Origin: a virus
Length of the DNA: 23,321 bases
Virus record (IMG/VR): IMGVR_UViG_3300025009_000371
Coordinates: 1-23,321 of that record
Strand: one strand, 5' to 3'
The position numbers and the translations under genes are program-made. Below, one piece after another: positions 12,957 through 19,401 of this stretch. The notes beneath the pieces were generated by a model. The model had not been told where the DNA came from. It saw only the letters and a program-made list of their open reading frames with translations, and ran no database searches. How positions within the stretch are numbered: position 1 is the first letter of the stretch; each line of letters opens with the position of its first letter.

Positions 12957-13627
12957 TATCGTTCCACCCCTTTGGGATGAATATTGTTGAAAAATTCGGG
13001 TAAACTGGTTTTTAGTTTAACCAGTAATGGAACCATAATTTCCCTGCATTGAGGGTGCGCCGCCTTCGAGCAACGCAGGTTGAGAATATGCCGCCATTCC
13101 CGCAGGTTGGCCGTGACGATGATCTCGGTTTTGAGGGAGTTGGGCAGGACGGCGCGGGCCTGCTGGGGGGACCAGCCCAGGTTTAACAGCTTCGAATACT
13201 CCCGTTCCGCCCGAAGCATACTGTTAACCCACCAGAACGACGGGTTATTGTCGTCCGGTAAAACCGCATCAACGGCGTAAAAATATTCCCCCGGCTCGAT
13301 GTCCACCCACGGCGGAATAACGAACGTCACCCCGCCCTTGTAGTTGCAAAAACGGGTAGATTCTTGACTGAACGAAGCCAACCGATGGCGCACCAACTCA
13401 TGGGACACGCCCCGGTCGCAGACGAAATGCACGGTCAAGTTGAAATGCTCGATCACGGAATGATGACCGTTCTCGATGATCTGGGAGACGAAACGGGAAG
13501 CCGTGTCCGGCCCGATTTTGTCCTCGCTTTTGTAGCAGACCCGGCCGATCCGCTCGATGAACATGGGAATCTTGTAGCTTTGTTCGAGGTCGGTCAGTAT
13601 CTCGAAAGACGGTTTTACCAGTCTCAT
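12956..13627 (-). CDS. thyX: Flavin-dependent thymidylate synthase ThyX
   Basis: A 223-residue enzyme that methylates dUMP to dTMP with methylene-tetrahydrofolate and reduced FAD, giving phages a thymidine supply independent of the host enzyme. The ThyX signature RHRLASFSQESTRF (residues 80-93) is intact, with the dUMP-binding serine. HHSVIEHFNLT (55-65) is the FAD/dUMP region and REWRHILNLRCSKAAHPQCR (about 176-195) the C-terminal helix motif. Length is typical (about 220-250). The start overlaps the MazG-like stop by ATGA, and the HNH gene starts at its stop, so these genes are coupled. Confidence 0.95.
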   Translation of the reverse strand: MRLVKPSFEILTDLEQSYKIPMFIERIGRVCYKSEDKIGPDTASRFVSQIIENGHHSVIEHFNLTVHFVCDRGVSHELVRHRLASFSQESTRFCNYKGGVTFVIPPWVDIEPGEYFYAVDAVLPDDNNPSFWWVNSMLRAEREYSKLLNLGWSPQQARAVLPNSLKTEIIVTANLREWRHILNLRCSKAAHPQCREIMVPLLVKLKTSLPEFFNNIHPKGVER

Positions 13628-14145
13628 TCGACACCTGCTTTCTTGACCGGCGGTTTCGGCCGGTCATCGAGTTCGGGGTGTGTGGAGGCGTATTCCAGGA
13701 GGGCGAAACACCACCAAGCCACATGGGCAAGGCTGGGGCCTTGGAAGACAGTGCCGTCAGGCAAAGTTTCCTCGTTCACATCCTTGCCGTTTCGCCAGTC
13801 CTGTAAATGTCGCATGATGGCGGCGTAGCAATCCATCCAGGGAACGCCCTTCTCCCAATTCCGAGGGGCGTATTTCTGAGCGCCCATGGTGTAGACCTTG
13901 GCCAGCGCTTCCAGGGGTTGCGGCGGAACCAGGTCGTAACGCAGTTTGCCTGCTTTTTGTTTCATGGCGCAGTCGGGGGCCTCGACAGAGGTTGACGGGT
14001 CCACCGGCGTCATAGATATCGGTCGCCACTTTTCACCAACAACACAGTCGATGATACATCCACCGCCTTCGGGCCGCGCCGTACCGCCAAAGTCACAGGT
14101 CTGGCACTTCTTGGTCAGAACATCGGGGGGGAGTTTTGACGCCAT
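13624..14145 (-). CDS. MazG-like dATP/dGTP pyrophosphohydrolase (DUF5664) with N-terminal zinc ribbon
   Basis: A 173-residue protein. The core KAGKLRYDLVPPQPLEALAK, then MGAQKYAPRNWEKGVPW, CYAAIMRHLQDW and LAHVAWWCFALLEY is the pattern of the DUF5664 family, all-alpha NTP pyrophosphohydrolases that remove dATP or dGTP; the 'GA.KY..RNWEKG' box is diagnostic. The first 40 residues add CQTCDF...GCIIDCVVG, probably a zinc ribbon not found in all members. The ATG at 14145 overlaps the RusA stop (TGATG) and has GGAGGTGA in front. In some phages such enzymes skew dNTP pools during base substitution; no purZ-like gene is in this window. Confidence 0.85.
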   Translation of the reverse strand: MASKLPPDVLTKKCQTCDFGGTARPEGGGCIIDCVVGEKWRPISMTPVDPSTSVEAPDCAMKQKAGKLRYDLVPPQPLEALAKVYTMGAQKYAPRNWEKGVPWMDCYAAIMRHLQDWRNGKDVNEETLPDGTVFQGPSLAHVAWWCFALLEYASTHPELDDRPKPPVKKAGVE

Positions 14146-14603
14146 CACCTCACCTCCCAGACCCGGACAAAAACCCCGGAATTTCCAAAGGTTTTCCGGA
14201 TGTGCTGTTCGATAATCTGGGAATCGTCCCGCCAGATAATCCCGGTCAAGGCGTCCTCAACCGCCCGGGTGATCTTGGTCGCGTCGGGCTTGATGATGTG
14301 ACAGGACGGCGCGGACGCCTTCAAAACATCGGCGTTCTTGCCGCCGCCGAAATGGCTTTTCGGCCGGGGAAACGCAAAGGTCAATTCCATGCCCACCGGG
14401 CCGGTCCAGGGCGTCTCCGGCTTGCATTGGACGGCGAAGGTTTTGACGTCGCCGCGCCAGTCCTGACCGGCCTTCCCGGAATCGTCCGAGATAATGGCCC
14501 GGCCGGTCTTTTTACTGAGACCGAAAAACCGCTTCGATCCGGCCGGTTTGGGTATGCCCGGCACAAAGAACTCAATCAATCCTGTTTTCTCTTCATTTTC
14601 CAA
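14145..14603 (-). CDS. rusA: RusA-type Holliday-junction resolvase
   Basis: A RusA-family endonuclease of about 152 residues that cuts four-way DNA junctions during phage recombination or packaging. The N-terminal strand IEFFVPGIPKPAGSKRFF and the C-terminal KPDATKITRAVEDALTGIIW-RDDSQI carry the catalytic aspartates (KPD, ED, DD) as in RusA, where the site is usually KPDxDN...DAL.G..W.DD. Here ATK replaces the common LDN, so activity may be altered. The TTG at 14601-14603 has GAGGTG six bases upstream; a GTG three codons earlier (14612) is an alternative without a matching site. The stop overlaps the next ATG by one base (TGATG). Confidence 0.88.
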   Translation of the reverse strand: MENEEKTGLIEFFVPGIPKPAGSKRFFGLSKKTGRAIISDDSGKAGQDWRGDVKTFAVQCKPETPWTGPVGMELTFAFPRPKSHFGGGKNADVLKASAPSCHIIKPDATKITRAVEDALTGIIWRDDSQIIEQHIRKTFGNSGVFVRVWEVR

Positions 14604-14700
14604 CGGTTGCACCTCTTTCTCTTCGTGGTTGATTTTAGGGGGCCTATAGACTGACCTACCCTCCGCGCTTGCCGTCGCGTGGCGGTCGAAAAAACCCGAT

Positions 14701-15057
14701 TCAACACCTGTTTTTTAAAAAGCCCGCGCCGCCCTTCCCCTCTCTTTCCGGGTTGGTCCCGAAACGGTACGGATAAAGGGGGCAAAATTCCGATGCGCAC
14801 CTGGCTACCGCCTCGCGGCTCTTGCCCATACACTCAAGGCAGTAGGCCCGGATCAGTTTGACAGAGGGGCGGCCCTGGCCCAGGCGATAGGGCCAAAACG
14901 CGCAGACCGTCCCGTCGAGCATCTTGTCGCCGCCGCACTTTTCCAATTTTTCCTCCCAGCCGACGCATTCGCGGCACAGGTAGAACACGGCCAGCTTCGG
15001 CGTCAGGTCCACGGCCTCGACGGTGTCTTTTTTACGAATGCTTCGATTAATTGACAT
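14701..15057 (-). CDS. Cysteine-rich zinc-ribbon phage protein (118 aa)
   Basis: Start at the ATG ending at 15057, consistent with the overlap with the next gene. Two CxxC modules: CRECVGWEEKLEKCGG in the first half and YCLECMGKSREAVARCASEF-CPLYPYRFG in the second. The 'IRAYCLECM...R.C....CPLYPYR.G' pattern recurs in phage proteins next to recombination or replication genes; function unknown, probably nucleic-acid or protein binding through zinc. It lies about 100 bases upstream of RusA. The region between holds no clear gene. Confidence 0.8.
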   Translation of the reverse strand: MSINRSIRKKDTVEAVDLTPKLAVFYLCRECVGWEEKLEKCGGDKMLDGTVCAFWPYRLGQGRPSVKLIRAYCLECMGKSREAVARCASEFCPLYPYRFGTNPEREGKGGAGFLKNRC

Positions 15058-15313
15058 GAAAATTTTCCGAGCGCCGCTGGTTGCTCTTCCAGTCAACGTC
15101 TACGGTTTTGCCGGACTGTTTGAGATACGTGAAAACAACCTGCGAATCTCGCACAATCATTTTCTGTAATTCGAAACGTTCATTGCGGTCGTAATGTTCG
15201 GCAAGCTCCCGGTTGACCCGACCGACTATCTGTTCGATAGGCAAATCGCAATCAACACAAATAATAATCTGCTTGTCGGGTCCAATCTTTTTCGTCGCCT
15301 GTTCGGATGACAT
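15047..15313 (-). CDS. Hypothetical protein between origin region and zinc-ribbon gene (88 aa)
   Basis: The start is the ATG at 15311-15313, preceded by AGGAGAGAAAG. The open frame continues upstream through low-complexity Arg/Thr/Pro text that is not coding. The protein begins MSSEQATKKIGPDKQIIICV and shows a strand-turn-helix pattern (IIICVDCDLPIEQIVGRVNR-ELAEHYDRNE), with a CVDC pair, then DSQVVFTYLKQSGKTVDVDW. It overlaps the zinc-ribbon gene by 11 bases. It is the first gene downstream of the iteron field, so it may be regulated by it. Family not recognised. Confidence 0.68.
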   Translation of the reverse strand: MSSEQATKKIGPDKQIIICVDCDLPIEQIVGRVNRELAEHYDRNERFELQKMIVRDSQVVFTYLKQSGKTVDVDWKSNQRRSENFHVN

Positions 15314-15411
15314 CTTTCTCTCCTGTCCATCGTGGTTGGGTTGGGGGATCGAGGGTGAGGCCGGCCGGCGGGAAGTCGTCCGGGTCCGGGTCCGGTTCGT
15401 ATCGCTACGTG

Positions 15412-15455
15412 GTAGTATGGGGCTGCGTAAGCCCATACTACTATATACGTAGTAT
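15412..15455 (-). promoter_or_regulatory. Mutually exclusive hairpins upstream of the 88-aa gene
   Basis: GTAGTATGGG (15412-15421) pairs with CCCATACTAC (15432-15441), extended by CT/AG over one bulged G. The same ATACTAC (15435-15441) also pairs with GTAGTAT (15449-15455). The two stems share an arm, so only one can form, as in attenuators, or three half-sites for a repressor. It lies about 100 bases upstream of the 88-aa gene and at the edge of the iteron field. Confidence 0.5.
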
Positions 15456-15469
15456 ATATATCGCTCTAG

Positions 15470-15907
15470 TGGAAACGTGTAACTTATTGATTTTATTGAC
15501 CGCCTCGTTTCCAAAACTCGATAAGTAAAATAAGTATAATCCATTGATTTTACTCACAGTTCCGTTTCCAGTTGACTGGAATCGGTTTTACTGGAAACGG
15601 GGTGGAAACGAAACGCTTAATAAAATCAACTACTTGAAAAATCGGTTTCCAGTCCCGTTTCCAGTGTGCGAACCAAACCTTAACATGCTGTTTTTGCTTG
15701 GCATTTTGCGATAAAATTATACTTATTTTGTTTTTGACAAGCAATGACTCACAAATGACTGGAATCGGGTGATACAAGCGCACTTGATCGATATTATTAT
15801 CAATCGAGGCTGAGCGACCGCTCAGTCGGTTCCAGTCGAACAGGGTGACTGGAAACGGATTCCATAATAATATCAATACCCCCGTTTTTCGGTTTAGGGG
15901 TGTTTCC
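15470..15907. repeat. Iteron field, candidate replication origin
   Basis: About eleven copies of an ACTGGAAACGG-type element occur on both strands. Exact 11-mers are at 15562-15572 (minus), 15590-15600 (plus), 15655-15665 (minus) and 15848-15858 (plus); one-mismatch copies are at 15575-15585, 15643-15653 and 15758-15768; shorter cores (TGGAAACG or related) are at 15470, 15506, 15603 and 15827. TTGATTTTA occurs three times (15487, 15544, and inverted at 15621). Inverted ATATTATTAT/ATAATAATAT arms (15791-15800, 15864-15873) flank a hairpin CTGAGC/GCTCAG (15810-15825). The block is AT-richer than its surroundings and lies directly beside the primase-helicase gene, the usual layout of an iteron origin. 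Confidence 0.7.
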
Positions 15908-15921
15908 ATGGCCGTTTTCAT
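15550..15921 (-). CDS. Doubtful open frame through the iteron field (123 aa)
   Basis: An ATG overlaps the primase stop by ATGA and opens a 123-codon frame beginning MKTAMETPLNRKTGVLILLW. The text is basic and Trp-rich, with repeated WK/WN units (FDWNRLSGR, AHWKRDWKPI, VNWKRNC) that simply mirror the repeated TGGAAAC elements. No good ribosome-binding site beyond the coupling with primase, and no recognisable family. The iterons explain the sequence better than coding does, but a coupled gene whose DNA doubles as the origin cannot be ruled out. Confidence 0.22.
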   Translation of the reverse strand: MKTAMETPLNRKTGVLILLWNPFPVTLFDWNRLSGRSASIDNNIDQVRLYHPIPVICESLLVKNKISIILSQNAKQKQHVKVWFAHWKRDWKPIFQVVDFIKRFVSTPFPVKPIPVNWKRNCE

Positions 15922-18050
15922 CGGTTTTCACCCTGGGCCTTGACCGCTCCTTTGGCTATTTTCTCTTCGGACCCGGCATAGATTTCCCCGCCCGGCACGT
16001 CCAGGAATTGGGGGATACTTCCGGTAAAAACGCATTGAGCTATGCGCCCTTCGGTTAACAATTCATCTATCAATTGCCATAAATGCCTTTTGGACAACGG
16101 TTGAAGCTCCGGACTCAAGACGTGCTTTAACGTAAAGACTCCGTTCGATCTGCCTGTTTTTGTATACGGTTTCTTTTCCGCCGCCGCCGCCGCAATATCC
16201 TGTACCAAAACACCTTTTAAAAGGTCGTTGGACATCTTCATCTCTTTGAGGATGTGATCGACCACTTCGAGTAAGCCATATTCGTTTCTGACCATGGTTT
16301 TAACGTCGCGGTCGGCCGGACCGTTCGATTTCACCACGGCTCCATGGAAAACCCTGTTGTATGACCAGGGCACACTCATATACCGGCAGACCGTCTTGGC
16401 CCGCTCCGCTTCCGTCGGCCAAAGCACGAAGGCGTTTCGCACCCCGTCCACCAAGGCCGTAGTTCCTCGAATCGCCGCCCGAGCCTGTTCCGGTCCTTTG
16501 ATCTCGTTTCCCTTGCCCGTCTTGCCCATGTGATGGCAGACCACAATGGCCGCGCCCGTCTCCGTAGCCAAAGCCGCCAGTTGACCGGTGACGAAAGCGC
16601 CCACCGCCGGGTCCGCGTTGACGTCGGCCATGATGAAGCTGGCCAGAGGGTCAACCACCACAAGTTTCAAGTCCGGAATCGCAACTAATTGGGCCTTGAG
16701 TTGCAAAAAATCGGGCGTCACGACCGGCTTGCCGTCCTTGCCCGCTTCCATCAAAGGAAATGTTCCTCCGGCGTTCGGTAGGGGCACGATCATCAGACGG
16801 TCGCCCGTGGTATACCGTCTCCCCCCGGGATCGATACCTTCGAGCCGCCTATGGACTTCCTCTTTATCGTCTTCGGCGGTCAGGATGACGGCCGACCCGA
16901 AAGTATGCAGCCAGTTCCCCAGAGATTGCGGCCACATATGAGGCGGGGTTTCATCCCAATACGTCGCCACCTTGAGAGCCAGGTCCAGGGTCAACATGCC
17001 CTTGCCGGCGTCGCCCATGGCGCAGAACAGGGTGACGGAGGCCATAGGGATAGTGTTGACCACCAGCCATTGGCGCTTCTGGGCCTTCCCCTGGAACGCC
17101 TTGTCGATGGTCCAATCGCACAGGCTCACCCCGCAGACGGTTTGTCGCCCGCTCCCCACAAATTTCAAAACTGCGAAACCTTCGGCTACCGCGTCGGCCG
17201 CGTCCCACTTAGGAGATTTTCCGGCCGGTATTTCCAGTGTTGAAACGGAGGTTGAGCGTCCCTGTAGGGCCTGGGCCACGTTGTGGGCATACTTCTGCCC
17301 GGCCGGATCATTGTCCGGCCAAATCACCACATCCTTGCCGACCAGCGGCGTCCAATCAGTCTTCTCGACCTTCGTATTGGATCCGCCCATGGCCGTGGTC
17401 GCCGGTATGCCCAAACCAATCAAGGCGTCGGCGCACTTTTCGCCTTCGACCAGGACAATGCGTTGAGCGCCCAGGATGCCGGGCTGGTTGTAGAGCGGCC
17501 TCGGGTCCGGCATGGCTGCCTTATGTCTTACGGCGTCCCAGGGCCGGAATTCCTTCTTGCCGTCCTCGGTGTCGAACCGTTGCACGGTGGCGATCACGTC
17601 GCCCTTGGCGTTCTTGTAAGTCCACGATCCGGCCGGCAAACCCGGAGCCGTCGGCGGGGTCTTGGGCGCCTGATAAGGCGTAGGAGCGTAACCGGCCGGC
17701 GGGGCCAGACTGAAAAACGTCTCGATGTCCTTGACCGCGGCGCGGAAGTCCTGACCTTTGGTTTTTTGCCAAAGGCTAATCAAATCGCCGCCTTCGCCGG
17801 ATTCGAAGTCCCGCCAGAGCCCGCGATATTCTCCCGACATGGTAATCTTGAGGGATTTCCCCGGCGTACCGCACACGTCCCCGACCTCGAAATGAGGGCC
17901 GTTGACCTTGCCGGCCGGGAAGAGGTAGCGCAGCACATCCTCTGTGCGAGACCTCAGTTCGTGCCTCAGTCGCTCGGTACGTTCCTCGGGGTTGAATTCC
18001 TCGATTTCCTCTTGAAGGGGAGCCTTGGCAAAAGATATAAGTTCGCCCAT
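15918..18050 (-). CDS. Phage primase-helicase (Toprim plus RepA-like ATPase)
   Basis: A 710-residue fusion that would make primers and unwind DNA at the phage origin. The N-terminal part (about 50-110) resembles a primase-type region without zinc cysteines (GEYRGLWRDFESGEGGDLIS). Toprim motifs are IVLVEGEKCADAL (198-210; E202) and WPDNDPAGQK (244-253; DxD). The C-terminal RecA/RepA-like helicase has a Walker A variant AMGDAGKGM (344-352), Walker B LKLVVVDPLASF (461-472) and the VCHHMGK motif (504-510). A final helical region may bind DNA. The ATG at 18050 abuts the stop of the zinc-ribbon gene (TAAATG). Its stop overlaps the iteron-field frame. Confidence 0.92.
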   Translation of the reverse strand: MGELISFAKAPLQEEIEEFNPEERTERLRHELRSRTEDVLRYLFPAGKVNGPHFEVGDVCGTPGKSLKITMSGEYRGLWRDFESGEGGDLISLWQKTKGQDFRAAVKDIETFFSLAPPAGYAPTPYQAPKTPPTAPGLPAGSWTYKNAKGDVIATVQRFDTEDGKKEFRPWDAVRHKAAMPDPRPLYNQPGILGAQRIVLVEGEKCADALIGLGIPATTAMGGSNTKVEKTDWTPLVGKDVVIWPDNDPAGQKYAHNVAQALQGRSTSVSTLEIPAGKSPKWDAADAVAEGFAVLKFVGSGRQTVCGVSLCDWTIDKAFQGKAQKRQWLVVNTIPMASVTLFCAMGDAGKGMLTLDLALKVATYWDETPPHMWPQSLGNWLHTFGSAVILTAEDDKEEVHRRLEGIDPGGRRYTTGDRLMIVPLPNAGGTFPLMEAGKDGKPVVTPDFLQLKAQLVAIPDLKLVVVDPLASFIMADVNADPAVGAFVTGQLAALATETGAAIVVCHHMGKTGKGNEIKGPEQARAAIRGTTALVDGVRNAFVLWPTEAERAKTVCRYMSVPWSYNRVFHGAVVKSNGPADRDVKTMVRNEYGLLEVVDHILKEMKMSNDLLKGVLVQDIAAAAAEKKPYTKTGRSNGVFTLKHVLSPELQPLSKRHLWQLIDELLTEGRIAQCVFTGSIPQFLDVPGGEIYAGSEEKIAKGAVKAQGENR

Positions 18051-18392
18051 TTAATCCATATCCTGATCGAGATATAGGTCGTCGATCTTGACGCGAGCTT
18101 CGGGTGAAAGGGCTTCAATGTCGGCCAGGGAAAATTCGCATTCGCTCAAGTCGCTCCAAACCTGACCGTAGATATACGAACAGAAAAACTTGTCGCGGAC
18201 CTCGACGCAGGCCAGGCAGGTACGGAACCGGTCAAATCCTTGTTCCCATAAACCGGTCACGTATTCGTATTTCTGACCGGGCAAAATGGGCTGGTAGCAT
18301 TCGTTGCATTTGTGCTGTTTGCGAGCCTGGATTATTTGTTGGTTGAAAAGGCGTGGTGGATTGTCGCCGTAATCCGTATCTATGACGCACAT
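18051..18392 (-). CDS. Zinc-ribbon phage protein (113 aa)
   Basis: A 113-residue protein starting MCVIDTDYGDNPPRLFNQQI. It contains HKCNECYQPILPGQKYEYV and then CLACVEVRDKF: two CxxC pairs that would form a zinc ribbon, in the style of small phage proteins of unknown role. The remainder is acidic and helical (DIEALSPEARVKIDDLY). GGGAGG precedes the ATG at 18392. It overlaps the HTH gene by 13 bases and ends at the primase start, so it is co-expressed with replication genes and may assist them. Confidence 0.8.
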   Translation of the reverse strand: MCVIDTDYGDNPPRLFNQQIIQARKQHKCNECYQPILPGQKYEYVTGLWEQGFDRFRTCLACVEVRDKFFCSYIYGQVWSDLSECEFSLADIEALSPEARVKIDDLYLDQDMD

Positions 18393-18661
18393 GGTTCGGC
18401 CTCCCGTTCGTTTAAAAGCGATTCGACCGCCAATTCCAGTTTGAAAAGTTCGCGGGTGCTCAGGTTCGGCAAAATTTCCAGCACATTGGCGATGCCATAG
18501 TTGGACTGATAGTCTTTCTGGGCCAGAAATTCAGTGAACGTCATAGGGTCTATTTCCCAAGTCTTCCGCCCTTTGGTCGCCGGAAACCGGCCGGCCTCGA
18601 TCCAGCGGTAAATGGTCGTGACCGTCACCCCCGCCTGTCTCGCCGCTTCTTCAACCTGCAT
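18380..18661 (-). CDS. Excisionase/MerR-type helix-turn-helix protein (93 aa)
   Basis: A 93-residue protein. The first 50 residues (VEEAARQAGVTVTTIYRWIE then AGRFPATKGRKTWEIDP) form a clear winged helix-turn-helix of the HTH_17/excisionase kind, where residues 12-22 would be the recognition helix. The C-terminal half is helical (RELFKLELAVESLLNE). Phage members act as excisionases, transcription regulators or replication-origin binding factors. GGAGGTAAG precedes the ATG at 18661, which is 5 bases after the exonuclease stop. Location upstream of primase suggests replication or operon control; no integrase is seen here, so excision is not established. Confidence 0.85.
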   Translation of the reverse strand: MQVEEAARQAGVTVTTIYRWIEAGRFPATKGRKTWEIDPMTFTEFLAQKDYQSNYGIANVLEILPNLSTRELFKLELAVESLLNEREAEPCAS

Positions 18662-18666
18662 CCGTC

Positions 18667-19401
18667 TTACCTCCAGCAAATATCCTGGTAGTCGCAGTAG
18701 GTACACAGATAGAAATCGGACTGTTGGGCTACCCTGGGCAGCCACTCGCCCGCTTCGCTGGCTTGAATGATGTTGACCGCCCGGTCGCTCAACCGTTGGG
18801 CTTCGGCCGGGTCGAACGGAACCAGTTCTTCGTAAATATCCATGGTGTCGCTGTTGATCGCCGTGAACACGCCCGGATTGTCGGAGAGGTTCAGATAGGC
18901 TTGATAGAGCGCCATCTGGCCGCAGTATTCCGGGGCGCCCTTGAGCTTCTCTTTGGCAATCCTTTTCCAGGATTTCGAGCCCAGGGCCTTGCATTCCCAC
19001 AGCGCCGGATACTGGTAAATGGCCGGCCCGCCGACGAAAACACCGTCGCAGAATCCTTTCAGCTTCCCGCCGGCCACGGCGAAACCGAATTGCTTGCCGT
19101 ACTGATCGTGGGTCCGCAGGATAAACCCGGCCTTACGAAGCCACCCGGCCATCATATCCTCGAAGATATGGCCTCGTGCGAAGATGCGAAGGGTTTGACC
19201 GCTAAACGCGGACCCTTCGCCCTTCGAGGTCCGTAGATATTCGTATTGAATGGCCCTGACGCACTCATGGCCCAGGCGCGAAGCGCCTATGGCATGGTAG
19301 GTCTTGGGGGGCAATTTGGCGTTCTCGTTCTCGAGAGCCTGGTCAATGGCCCAGACCAGTTTTTCCCGGGTGGTCTGCCGGGCGAAGGACATGCCGGTCA
19401 T
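18667..19401 (-). CDS. PD-(D/E)XK exonuclease, Cas4/RecB-like, with iron-sulfur cysteines
   Basis: A 244-residue nuclease. The catalytic set is visible: H78 (RGHIFED), D119 (GFCDG), E136 and K138 (LWECK), and Q162 in YCGQMALYQAY. Cysteines C47 (GHECVRAIQYEY) and C233, C236 and C242 (CTYCDYQDIC) match the four-cysteine iron-sulfur arrangement of Cas4 and AddB-type nucleases. Phage members resect DNA ends for recombination or replication. It is not next to CRISPR genes. The ATG overlaps the stop of the DUF5131 gene (ATGA). A longer frame upstream is out of phase with the evidence for coupling. Confidence 0.9.
   Translation of the reverse strand: MTGMSFARQTTREKLVWAIDQALENENAKLPPKTYHAIGASRLGHECVRAIQYEYLRTSKGEGSAFSGQTLRIFARGHIFEDMMAGWLRKAGFILRTHDQYGKQFGFAVAGGKLKGFCDGVFVGGPAIYQYPALWECKALGSKSWKRIAKEKLKGAPEYCGQMALYQAYLNLSDNPGVFTAINSDTMDIYEELVPFDPAEAQRLSDRAVNIIQASEAGEWLPRVAQQSDFYLCTYCDYQDICWR

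Noticed and set aside
18667-19401. The Cas4-like nuclease as part of a CRISPR-Cas locus
   Set aside because: No cas1, cas2, effector genes or repeat-spacer array in the window; the context is phage recombination and replication.
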